DNA from: Scopulibacillus darangshiensis
GTDB taxonomy: Bacteria > Bacillota > Bacilli > Bacillales > Sporolactobacillaceae
Assembly (NCBI RefSeq): GCF_004341035.1
Contig: NZ_SLXK01000001.1
Location: 124,001 to 188,000, forward strand
Reading direction: 5' to 3'
Length of the DNA: 64,000 nt
The notes under the pieces are model-generated. The model saw only the letters and a program-made list of their open reading frames with translations. It did not search any database and had not been told where the DNA came from. Shown piece after piece: positions 15,431 to 24,100 of the stretch. The translations under genes and the position numbers were made by a program. Numbering within the stretch: position 1 is the first letter of the stretch; every line of letters begins with the position of its first letter.

Positions 15431-16708
15431 TTGTTATTAAGAAATTTATTTGAGAAAAGAGAATTGAATCCTACAGACGTAACCAATCCGCAGCAATGGT
15501 TTGTGGACAGCATAGGAGGGACCCCCACTTCCAGCGGCATCAGTATAAATGGTGATAACGCATTAATGAATAGCAACGTTTTTACCTGCGCATCTATTCT
15601 TGGTGGCGATATCGGAAAGTTACCTATTCAAGTTTTTAAAAAGACGCGGAATGGCGTTCAAAAGGACACAAAACATCCCGTTGCGAAGCTATTAGGTACA
15701 CGCCCGAATCCATACATGAGCGCCTACACTTTTAAAGAATTAATGGAAGTCCATGCCGCTGTGTGGGGCAATGGTTACGCTTATATCGATTGGGGTCCCG
15801 ATGGTTATCCCGTTGCCTTATGGCCCTTGGATCCGTCATTAACCGATGTTCTTGTGGATACCAATACTAATCAAGTTTGGTATGTTACCACGGTTCCAGG
15901 TAACGATGTTAGGAAAATACCTTGGTACGACGTTCTGCATTATAAGGGCATAAGCAAATCCGGATTAAAAGGTATTACACCTATTTCAGTGCTTCGTGAA
16001 GAAATTGCCAATCAACAAGTTTCAAAAAAATTTATTGGTTCCTTTTATGCAAATGGGACAACCACCAAGGGTATTTTGAAAGTCCCACAACCTTTAAAGT
16101 CGCCAGCTAAGGACAAAGTTCGTGAAGAATGGCAAAAGGCTAATAGCGGGTTAGACAATTCTCATAAGATCGCTATTTTAGATGGCGGACTAGAATATCA
16201 AGATTTAGGAATGCCATTAAAAGATGCGGAATTTATAGAAACTCAGAAATTCGGGATTTTAGAGATTGCCAAACTTTATAAGATTCCCCCACACAAATTG
16301 GGACAGCTTGACCGCGCGACATTTAGTAATATTGAACAGCAGTCATTGGATTATGTGAAAAATACTCTACAGCCCATTATTACGAATTGGGAGCAGGAAA
16401 ACAATTTTAAATTGTTTACTGATAAAGAACAAAAACAGTTTTACACAAAATTTAATGTTACTAGCGAGCTTCGCGGCGATAGCAAAAGCCGGGCAGATTA
16501 TTACAAAGAAATGTTATACGCCGGTATCTACTCAATCAATGAAATACGTGAATTAGAGGATCGTGATGGTATCGGAGTAGACGGTGACAAGCATTTTATT
16601 AATATGAGTTTTGCGCCGGTCGATCAATTAGAATCTATTATAGCTGCTAAAGGTGGCAAAGGGGGTGATGATAACGGACAAGGAAATAAGGTATCTAACA
16701 GTTCCTAA
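15431..16708 (+). CDS. Portal protein, HK97 family
   Basis: 425 residues from TTG at 15431 with AGGAGGTGATTAA before it. Characteristic parts are NVFTCASILGGDIGKLPIQV, ELMEVHAAVWGNGYAYI and PPHKLGQLDRATFSNIEQQ. It forms the dodecameric ring through which DNA enters the head and to which the neck attaches. The last 41 bases overlap the protease gene. Confidence 0.92.
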   Translation: MLLRNLFEKRELNPTDVTNPQQWFVDSIGGTPTSSGISINGDNALMNSNVFTCASILGGDIGKLPIQVFKKTRNGVQKDTKHPVAKLLGTRPNPYMSAYTFKELMEVHAAVWGNGYAYIDWGPDGYPVALWPLDPSLTDVLVDTNTNQVWYVTTVPGNDVRKIPWYDVLHYKGISKSGLKGITPISVLREEIANQQVSKKFIGSFYANGTTTKGILKVPQPLKSPAKDKVREEWQKANSGLDNSHKIAILDGGLEYQDLGMPLKDAEFIETQKFGILEIAKLYKIPPHKLGQLDRATFSNIEQQSLDYVKNTLQPIITNWEQENNFKLFTDKEQKQFYTKFNVTSELRGDSKSRADYYKEMLYAGIYSINEIRELEDRDGIGVDGDKHFINMSFAPVDQLESIIAAKGGKGGDDNGQGNKVSNSS

Positions 16709-17258
16709 ATTAGATGTAAGGACACAAGATGATGGCACGATGTCCATTGGCGGATATGTTGTCAAATGGGATCAGAGAAGCGGTCTTATTTGGGGGGAAT
16801 TTTATGAAAGGGTTGCAAAAGGCGCCTTCGCCAAAAGCCTAGAAGAAAATACAATAAAGGCTTTGTGGAATCACCGAATGGATTATGTTTTAGGATCCAA
16901 CAATAATAAAACCTTACGGCTTGAAGAAGATTCTGCCGGGCTTCGGTTTGAAATTGACTTACCTAATAATTCATGGGGTAAGGATGCCTATGAATCTATC
17001 AGTCGAGGCGATGTGGACGGCGTATCTTTTGGTTTTAATGTTAGGTCTGATTCATGGCAGTACATTAAAGATGAGGATATCTATGAGCGGACCCTTTTAG
17101 ATGTGGACTTAAGAGAAGTCTCTCCAACACCATTCCCGGCATACCCAGATAGCAAAGTAGCAAAGCGAAGTCTTGAAGATCTTGGTGTCGTTCCGAAAGA
17201 ACAAAGGAAATTGGAAAAAGAAAAATTACTAATGGAATTGGACCTTTTAAATATTTAA
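16668..17258 (+). CDS. Prohead protease, U35 family
   Basis: About 196 residues. GGYVVKWDQRS, the His in LWNHRMDYVLG and the Ser in DGVSFGFNV mark the HK97-type prohead protease, which trims the scaffold domain from the capsid protein. The start is uncertain: ATG 16668 sits right behind GGGGGTG, and GTG 16653 is an alternative. It lies in the usual portal-protease-capsid order. Confidence 0.9.
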   Translation: MITDKEIRYLTVPKLDVRTQDDGTMSIGGYVVKWDQRSGLIWGEFYERVAKGAFAKSLEENTIKALWNHRMDYVLGSNNNKTLRLEEDSAGLRFEIDLPNNSWGKDAYESISRGDVDGVSFGFNVRSDSWQYIKDEDIYERTLLDVDLREVSPTPFPAYPDSKVAKRSLEDLGVVPKEQRKLEKEKLLMELDLLNI

Positions 17259-17306
17259 TTGGTCTTTTTTTTATTGCCAAATAACAAATAAAGTGAGGGA
17301 TTTTCA

Positions 17307-18569
17307 TTGGAAAATTATTTACCGTTTAGGCTAAACATTCAATATTTCGCGTCGCAGGATCCTGTGGAACGTGAATTGCGTCAGTCTTTAAGTGCAAAGA
17401 TTGAAGAAGCAAAAAAATTAACTGGTGAAGGGAAAATGGAAGAAGCCCGTGCAACCCGTGATAAGGCAAAGGAACTTCGTGAAAAATTGGATGCTCATAT
17501 TGAACTGCGGTCAATGGAAGAGGGTTTAAAAAATGAACCAGAACAGCGGCAGCAGGTTCCTATGATTAATACTGGTAAAGGTGAAGATGAAGAAAAACGA
17601 ACTATAGAAGAAAAACAGGCGGAATATCGTAGTGCTTTTCTAACCTCCCTTCGCGGTAAACGTTTATCATCAGAGCAACACTCGCTGCTAGAATCAGATG
17701 AATTCCGAGCAATGAGTGGTGCCAATGATGCCGATGGTGGCTTAATTATTCCACAGGATATTACAACAAAAATTAATGAATTCAAGCGTGAAGTTGATTC
17801 GCTTGAAAATTATGTTCGCGTAGAACCAGTATCAACTCGTTCCGGTTCTCGTGTTCTTGAAAAACTGGCTACTATGACGCCTTTTGCAAATGTTGCTGAA
17901 CTGGCTACTATTGCTGAAATTAATGGTCCAAAATTCCAAAACATGACTTATGCGATTAAAGACTATGCCGGTATTCTACCAGTATCAAATACACTTTTGT
18001 CTGATACTGATCAAAACCTTACTAATTACATCGCTCGTTGGATTGCTAAAAAGTCAATTGTTACTCGTAACAGCTTGATTTTGGCAAAACTTGATGGACT
18101 AACTAAGAAGACTTTTGATGGTTTAGATGCAGTTAAGCAATCACTTAACTTGGACATTGATCCTATGATTGCTCAAGGTGCTGCCATTATTACAAACCAA
18201 AGCGGATTTAATTTCCTTGATGAGCAGAAGGATGGCCAAGGACGTTATCTTATGCAGCCTGATCCTACTTCATTAACTCGCAAACTATTGTTTGGTAAGC
18301 CTGTTGTCGTTCTTTCGAACACATATTTCGCAAATGGAAACAGCGATATTACCGGAGATAGTGTAGCAGAAGATTGGGCTCCAATCATTGTTGGCGACCT
18401 TAAAGAAGCCGTTGTTATGTTTGACCGACAACAATATTCTATTCTTTCCACAAATATCGGCGCCGGTGCATTTGAGACTAACCAAACTAAAATTCGCGCG
18501 ATTGAACGTGAGGATGTTAAGGGATGGGATACTGCTGCTGCTATTTATGGACAAATCGCATTGGCTTAA
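17307..18569 (+). CDS. Major capsid protein with N-terminal scaffold domain
   Basis: 420 residues, TTG start at 17307 after GTGAGGGA. Residues 15-105 are a charged coiled-coil delta domain (LSAKIEEAKKLTGEGKMEEA). The HK97 fold starts around SGANDADGGLIIPQDI, so the protease probably cuts a little before it. The N-terminal FRLNIQYFA is common in such capsid genes. The C-terminal half has the usual AELATIAEINGPKF and LSNTYF segments. A hairpin follows the stop at once. Confidence 0.92.
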   Translation: MENYLPFRLNIQYFASQDPVERELRQSLSAKIEEAKKLTGEGKMEEARATRDKAKELREKLDAHIELRSMEEGLKNEPEQRQQVPMINTGKGEDEEKRTIEEKQAEYRSAFLTSLRGKRLSSEQHSLLESDEFRAMSGANDADGGLIIPQDITTKINEFKREVDSLENYVRVEPVSTRSGSRVLEKLATMTPFANVAELATIAEINGPKFQNMTYAIKDYAGILPVSNTLLSDTDQNLTNYIARWIAKKSIVTRNSLILAKLDGLTKKTFDGLDAVKQSLNLDIDPMIAQGAAIITNQSGFNFLDEQKDGQGRYLMQPDPTSLTRKLLFGKPVVVLSNTYFANGNSDITGDSVAEDWAPIIVGDLKEAVVMFDRQQYSILSTNIGAGAFETNQTKIRAIEREDVKGWDTAAAIYGQIALA

Positions 18570-18588
18570 GAGGGGTAAAACTCCCCTC
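18570..18588 (+). terminator. GC hairpin after the capsid gene
   Basis: GAGGGG, a 7-base loop and CCCCTC overlap the capsid stop region. No T-run follows. It may protect the abundant capsid message or partly reduce read-through into neck genes. Confidence 0.45.
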
Positions 18589-18612
18589 CCTCCTTGAAGG
18601 AGAGTGAATTAA

Positions 18613-18879
18613 ATGACTCTTGATGAAATGAAGCATTATCTCCGTGTGGATGGTGCTGATGATGATAATGAAATAACAGTAATGATGACAATGGCTGATC
18701 AGTACCTTTCGAATGCGGGAGCGGCTGCTACTCAACAGGAATTATATGATGGCGCTAAGAAAATGCTAGTTAGCCATTGGTATGATAGACGAGAACCTGT
18801 GGGGCAAGCTAAGGCTTTAATATTCAGTCTTGAATCCATAATTATGCAGCTCAAATACTGTGGAGTTGATGCCACTTGA
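18613..18879 (+). CDS. Head-tail connector, gp6-like
   Basis: 88 residues beginning MTLDEMKHYLRVDGADDDNE, the signature start of gp6/DUF-type head-tail connectors, all helical with conserved MLVSHWYDRREPVG. It forms the first neck ring below the portal. A four-base overlap with the next gene shows coupling. Confidence 0.88.
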   Translation: MTLDEMKHYLRVDGADDDNEITVMMTMADQYLSNAGAAATQQELYDGAKKMLVSHWYDRREPVGQAKALIFSLESIIMQLKYCGVDAT

Positions 18880-19205
18880 ATCCCGGTAAATTAAAGTATA
18901 GGGTCGCTTTCAGAACACAAGCCGGTACTGATCCTGTTACAAGACTTCCAACAGAAGGTGGCGAAACCGTTTATACTTGCTGGTCTGCAATGGAAGCTGT
19001 TAGCGGAAAAGAATATTTTGCGGCTGCTGCTGTGCAAGCTGAAAATACGGTGAAATTTACAATTCGGTATAAAAAAGATTTAGAGTCCTCTCTTGATCTT
19101 TTTTTATTGGGAAATGAAAAAGAAAGAAAGTTTAATATTGACTCCATTTTACCTGACTATGACAATAAACGTTATATGCGTGTCATGTGTAAAGAGGTGA
19201 TCTAA
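18876..19205 (+). CDS. Head-tail joining protein (head closure)
   Basis: 109 residues from TTG at 18876. LKYRVAFRTQ, AMEAVSGKEYFAAAAVQAE and FNIDSILPDYDNKRYMRV are typical of the SPP1 gp16-like stopper family, which closes the head channel. It lies in the standard neck gene order. Confidence 0.85.
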   Translation: MNPGKLKYRVAFRTQAGTDPVTRLPTEGGETVYTCWSAMEAVSGKEYFAAAAVQAENTVKFTIRYKKDLESSLDLFLLGNEKERKFNIDSILPDYDNKRYMRVMCKEVI

Positions 19206-19591
19206 TGGCTGATGGGTTTGAATTAGAGGGTATGGCCGAATTGCAGAAACGATTATCTCAGCTTGGTAAAAAGGCCGTTCGTGTGGAAAATAAAGCGATT
19301 AAGGCAGGCGCTGAACCACTTGCTGAATCGATGCGGCAGGAAGTAGCCTATTCAGATATTGATCATCCACACATTAGAGACAATATCGTTGTCAGCGGGA
19401 TCAGTAATAAAGATGGTATTAAACATGTACAGATAGGTCCTAATAAGGAAGTCGCCTGGCGTGCTAAGTTTTTAGTTGAAGGTACGGTTAACATGGAACC
19501 TGATGATTTTATGGATCGTGCCGCTGTTGTGTCCAAAAAAGAAGTCAATGAAGCGATTAAAAACACCATCAAAGCAGGGTTGAAATTATGA
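19205..19591 (+). CDS. HK97 gp10-like neck/tail component
   Basis: 128 residues. ELEGMAELQKRLSQLGKK and EPLAESMRQE identify the HK97-gp10 family, thought to help join head and tail or complete the tail. Start overlaps the previous stop by one base (TAATG) and its end overlaps the next gene. Confidence 0.85.
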   Translation: MADGFELEGMAELQKRLSQLGKKAVRVENKAIKAGAEPLAESMRQEVAYSDIDHPHIRDNIVVSGISNKDGIKHVQIGPNKEVAWRAKFLVEGTVNMEPDDFMDRAAVVSKKEVNEAIKNTIKAGLKL

Positions 19592-19953
19592 TTGATATTT
19601 CAATAGACGTACTTAAAGCGCTTGGAGAGGATCCGGTGCTTTTAAATTTGACTGAAGGTAAGAACAAAACCTGGCAATTTGTTATCCCGCAAGGGGTGGA
19701 TCCTCCTTTTATCCGTATAGCTGAGATCAATAATTACAATGATAATTTCGCTGATGACAATGAGGTCTCAAGTGCAATCAGTTATCAAATCGATATGTGG
19801 GATAAAAGCGGCAAGCATAATGAAATTGCAAACGAGATTGAGAGAATCATGAAGTCACTAGGTTTCTCTCGCTACTATAGTGTCCCAACTTGGGATACAG
19901 AGGTTTTATCGGTTAGAAAAATTATGCGTTTTAGAACAACAAAGATGATTTAG
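19588..19953 (+). CDS. Tail terminator-like protein (DUF3168 type)
   Basis: 121 residues. YQIDMWDKSGKHNEIANEIE and the overall size and position match tail-completion proteins of the DUF3168/gp17 type, which cap the tail tube at the neck. It overlaps the gp10-like gene by four bases. Confidence 0.75.
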   Translation: MIDISIDVLKALGEDPVLLNLTEGKNKTWQFVIPQGVDPPFIRIAEINNYNDNFADDNEVSSAISYQIDMWDKSGKHNEIANEIERIMKSLGFSRYYSVPTWDTEVLSVRKIMRFRTTKMI

Positions 19954-19966
19954 GAGGTTTTAATAA

Positions 19967-20554
19967 ATGGCTGAAGTTTACTCAAGTATTGTCGGTATGA
20001 AAAATCTTTACTATGCCAAATTAACATCTGATGATGACACAGGTGTTGTTTATGAAACGCCAAAAAAACTAGCGCCAGCTAAGTCAGCAAAAGTGACAAC
20101 AGCATCGGATTCGGCCACGCAATATGCGGATGATGGTCCGGTAGCTGTAGCGTCGCAAATTGGTGAAACACAAGTAGAAATTGGTGTTACTGATATTCCG
20201 CTTTCAATACAAGCTGACCTGTTAGGTCAAACATTAAACAGTGAAGGTGTCATTGAGTTTAATCAGGATGTTGTAGCGCCTTATGTTGCGCTTGGGTTCG
20301 AGGGTACAAAAGAAAATGGTAAACGACGCTTCGTGTGGCTTTACAAAGGACGTTTTGGAATTCCGGATGACGATTGGAAGACTAAAGAAGATAAAACAGA
20401 ATTCCAAGAGCCGACGATGTCAGGAAACTTTATCAGAAGGCAGTTTGATAAAAACTTTAAAGCTGTTGGCGATGAAGAAGCGACTGGATTCACTTCGACA
20501 ATTGCCGATGCGTGGTACACAAAGGTTTACGCGCCAACTCCCAGTGGGGTCTAA
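19967..20554 (+). CDS. Major tail protein, phi13 type
   Basis: 195 residues after AGGAGGTTTTAATAA. GMKNLYYAKLTSDDDTG, ADDGPVAVASQIGETQVEIG and GRFGIPDDDWKTKEDKTEFQ are typical of phi13-family tail tube proteins. Placed between the tail terminator and the tail chaperone genes. A terminator hairpin follows directly. Confidence 0.88.
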   Translation: MAEVYSSIVGMKNLYYAKLTSDDDTGVVYETPKKLAPAKSAKVTTASDSATQYADDGPVAVASQIGETQVEIGVTDIPLSIQADLLGQTLNSEGVIEFNQDVVAPYVALGFEGTKENGKRRFVWLYKGRFGIPDDDWKTKEDKTEFQEPTMSGNFIRRQFDKNFKAVGDEEATGFTSTIADAWYTKVYAPTPSGV

Positions 20555-20555
20555 A

Positions 20556-20583
20556 AGTGGGGGTACCCCTCCCCACTCTTTTT
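20556..20583 (+). terminator. Rho-independent terminator after the major tail gene
   Basis: AGTGGGG and CCCCACT form a 7-base-pair stem with an 8-base loop, followed by CTCTTTTT. It probably lowers expression of the downstream tail assembly genes relative to the tail tube. Confidence 0.7.
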
Positions 20584-20613
20584 GCACAAAACTAATTTAA
20601 AGGAGATTAATTG

Positions 20614-20940
20614 ATGGAAATTACTTTAAAAATAGATGGTAAGGATAAAAAATTCGCCCAACACTTTGTATCCGGTTATTATTTCAGAAAAGCGCTTGAA
20701 TTAAGCAAAGAAGAAGAAAAAAAGGGCTTGGACTTAAAACTAATTGATAAATATGTCGATTTTGTTTGTGAAGTATTCGGCAACCAATTTACATCTGAGG
20801 ATTATACTAACGGTGTTAACGCAGCGAATGGAAATTTTATTAAGCAAATTAATCGAATTGTCGCTCAGGAAATTTTAGGAATGCCAAGTGAAGAAGAGGT
20901 AGCGGATTTTTTGGAGAGACAAGCGGCGGCGTACGAGTAA
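20614..20940 (+). CDS. Tail assembly chaperone, short form (gpG-like)
   Basis: 108 residues from ATG 20614 (AAAGGAGATTAATTG upstream). An acidic helical protein (LSKEEEKKGLDLKLIDKYVD) in the gpG position just before the tape measure gene. Near its end is the slippery heptamer T-TTT-TTG (20907-20913) in the right register for a -1 shift, giving a longer gpGT-like product. Together the two forms coat the tape measure protein during tail assembly. Confidence 0.8.
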   Translation: MEITLKIDGKDKKFAQHFVSGYYFRKALELSKEEEKKGLDLKLIDKYVDFVCEVFGNQFTSEDYTNGVNAANGNFIKQINRIVAQEILGMPSEEEVADFLERQAAAYE

Positions 20941-21104
20941 GTTATTCCGAACTATATGAAAAAATAAAAACCAAATATCGGGAATTAATGAAAAATGGAT
21001 ATAAATTGCCGGAAATCGACGCAATGGATATTCATTTCTTTTTTGAATTGGAAAATGAAGAACCGGCCCATACAAAAGTCGTGCCTATTGATCGTGTTTT
21101 CTAA
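20907..21104 (+). CDS. -1 frameshift extension of the tail chaperone (gpT-like part)
   Basis: Ribosomes slipping back one base at T-TTT-TTG would leave the gpG frame and continue as FFGETSGGVRVSYSELYEKI without a stop to TAA 21102-21104, adding about 64 residues. No good start serves this frame alone; an internal ATG at 20987 lacks a clear ribosome site. Programmed -1 shifting before the tape measure gene is well established in siphoviruses, so this is read as a gpGT fusion rather than a mutation. Confidence 0.75.
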   Translation, partial: FFGETSGGVRVSYSELYEKIKTKYRELMKNGYKLPEIDAMDIHFFFELENEEPAHTKVVPIDRVF

Positions 21105-21116
21105 GGAGGTGAGGTA

Positions 21117-24100
21117 TTGGCTAACAATGAAGAAATCGGAAATTTGATAGTAAAAGTCGGTATAGAAGGCGCTGGATTCGATAAAGGAATTAAAAATATT
21201 AATTCCCAAATGAAATTAGCGAAATCTGAATTAAAGGCTGCGTCAGGCGGCATGAAGTCTTTTGGTAAGTCCACAGATGAAATGAATACCAAGGCCGCCT
21301 CCTTAGAAAGGCAATTGCAGCTCCAAGGCGAAAAGGCAAAACAACTCAGGGAACAATACGATAAACTTGTTCAGACTCAGGGGAAAAATGCTGATGCTAC
21401 TCTAAGAGTTGGAACGAAGTTAAACAATACCATAGGCTCTTATAATCGCCTTAAATCCCAATTAGATGATGTTAATGGTCAAATAAGGGCCAACAATGAA
21501 CAAATAAAGAAAAATTCTAACCGATGGAACATAGCGACTGAACGGATCGGCGCATTTCAAGAAAAAATGAGTGTTGCTGGTACGCGGTTTAAAGATGTTG
21601 GAAGGAATATGACCCAGTCTATCACTCTTCCTATTGCTGGTGTAGGTTTGGGAGCGCTTAAAGCTGCTAGTGACTTTCAACGGTCACAGGGAACCATTCA
21701 AGCTCAATTAGGGGTTACAGGGTCCGAAGCTAAGAAATTAAACGGCATCGTCTCCAGAGTGTGGAAGCAAGGATTTGGTGATACCACAGAACAAGTTAGA
21801 AATACGCTCACCACGGTAAAACGTAATATCCAAGATATAAATGATCAAGATTTAAAGAAAGTTACCACAGGGGCTTTAGGACTCAATGAAGCTTTTGAAG
21901 CTGATGTCAACGAATCAACACGGACCGCGTCGGTTTTGATGAAGAATTTTAAACTGAGCGGCACAGATGCTTTCGACCTTATGACAGTAGGATTCCAAAA
22001 AGGCGGCGATTTTTCAGGGGAACTTTTAGATACACTTCGGGAATATAGTCCGCAATTTGCTAGTATGGGATTTTCGGCAAAAGGTATGCTTAATATCCTT
22101 ATTCAAGGTGCTCAAAACGGTGCTTTTAATCTCGATAAAGTTGGGGACGCAGTAAAAGAATTAGGCGTTCGTGTTGTGGACGGATCAAAAACCACTAATG
22201 AAGGTTTTAAGGCAATCGGGCTTAACACCAAAAAAATGAGTGAAGCTTTCGGAAAAGGTGGGGAATCTGCTCAGAGGGCTTTTGCTGCAACTATTGCAGG
22301 TTTGGCAAATATGAAAGATCATGTCAAACAACAACAGGCTGGTGTAGCGCTATTTGGCACTCAGTGGGAAGACGTAAAAGAAAAAGTTATTCTTTCCATG
22401 GATGCATCTAAAGACAGCATAGGCAAAGTAACAGGAGCTACTGATAAGCTCAACAAATCCCTTAAGAATAATGATGCGGCAAAACTTCAGCAGGAATGGC
22501 GTAAGTTTCAAAAAGCTTTAGTTCCCGTTGGCACTCAATTACTTAAAATTGGATCTAAATTTCTTCCCGTTTTGTCGGATAGTGTAGAAACTTTCAATAG
22601 TTTTTTAGAGAAACTTACTCCAAAACAAAAAGAATGGGTTATTGGTTTAGGTGCGGCTGTTGCTGTCATTGGCCCTCTTACTTTTACCCTAGGTTCTATG
22701 TTACGTGTGGTCAGCGGTTTGTCTGGCGGACTAGCTTTTATTACTACTAAATTTGGCAAGTTCAACAGATCTGCAAAAGCAGCCGGAATCGTAGCAAGTG
22801 GATTCGGCGGAGGTGCTGCAAAGGCTGAAAAAGGTGTTTCTGCTCTCGGAAAAACAACAAAAAAAGCTGGGTTACTCTCTAAAATATTTGGGGGAGCAAT
22901 TGGGAAAAGCGGCGGTAAAGTAGCAGGATTAGGCGGAAAGGTCCTTGGTGCTGTTAGTAAGTTTGGTAAATTTGGCAAGATTCTTGGTGTCGCCCGTTTT
23001 GGCCTGTCAGCTCTTGGTGGTCCAATTGGCTTGTTGGCTTCCGTAGGCATTCCTTTACTTATAAAAGGTGGGGTTAAGCTTTATAAACATTTTAAAGAAA
23101 AGGCTATCCCTAGCGTTAACCAATTCGGCAAAGAAGTTTCTGCATCCACACAAAAATCGGTAAAGTCATATTTGAAATTGAATGATAAGGCAACACAACA
23201 GTTAATGGCCCTTGAAATTTCCGGGAAACGAATCAGCAAAAATACTGCAGCTTCTTTGACAAAAACTTTTGATCAAATGGGTAAAAAAATCATTTCTGCA
23301 GATCAGAAAAATTTCGAGAGAGATTCAAATGTTTTAAAAGGGTTTATGAATAGTAATAAGTCATTTTCCAGTAAAAACCAACAAGACATTTTAAATAACA
23401 TAAAAAAATCCCATAAAATTAACCAACAAGAAACTAAAAATGATCAAAAGAAGATTGCTGATATATTAAAACAGGGATCTTCACAGCAAAAAAAGGTATC
23501 ACAAAAAGCTGAAGATGACATAAATGCGATAAAGAAAAAAGCATCAAAGGAGCATCGCGATTTATATCAATCTGAAAAAGATAAAATAGCAAAGATCAAA
23601 AACGATGAGAAAAAGCAAATAACCAAAATTACTAAACAGACTCGTGACGACGTTAATTTTTGGCAATCAGATATGAAAATGAGAGCCGTCAAAACCCTGT
23701 CAAAATCTTATCAAGAGCAACGTGCTATCTATACACAGCTTAGCTCACAAGCAAGTATTTTATCTGCACGGCAAGCAGCGACAGTTGTAAAGAATTCCAA
23801 GAAGACAAAAGACAAAACTATTGCTGATGCCGAGAAGAAGCGTCAAAAGGTTATTAAAGCTGCAGACTATGAGTATTACGAAACTGGCAGTATATCCAAA
23901 GAACAACATGACAAAATCGTAAAGGCAGCAAACGATACTTACAATAAGACCAAGAAAAATGCTGAAAATATGCACAAAAAAGTTGTCAGCGAAGCGAAAA
24001 AACAAGCCAAAGGGCATATTGATCAGGTTAATTGGGAGACCGGCGACATCCTATCGAAATGGGATCAGTTTACAAACAAAATATCTGGTTGGCTTGATTG

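Noticed and set aside
17240..17272. Terminator between protease and capsid genes
   Set aside because: GGACC/GGTCT can pair only over four or five bases with a long AT loop. The T-run alone is not enough.
20941..21104. Separate gene between the tail chaperone and the tape measure gene
   Set aside because: There is no ribosome site for ATG 20987, and the slippery heptamer in register explains the frame better.
22535..23050. 171-codon minus-strand frame opposite the tape measure gene
   Set aside because: Pro/Ala-rich composition reflects the Gly/Ala/Lys-rich sense strand. No start signal.
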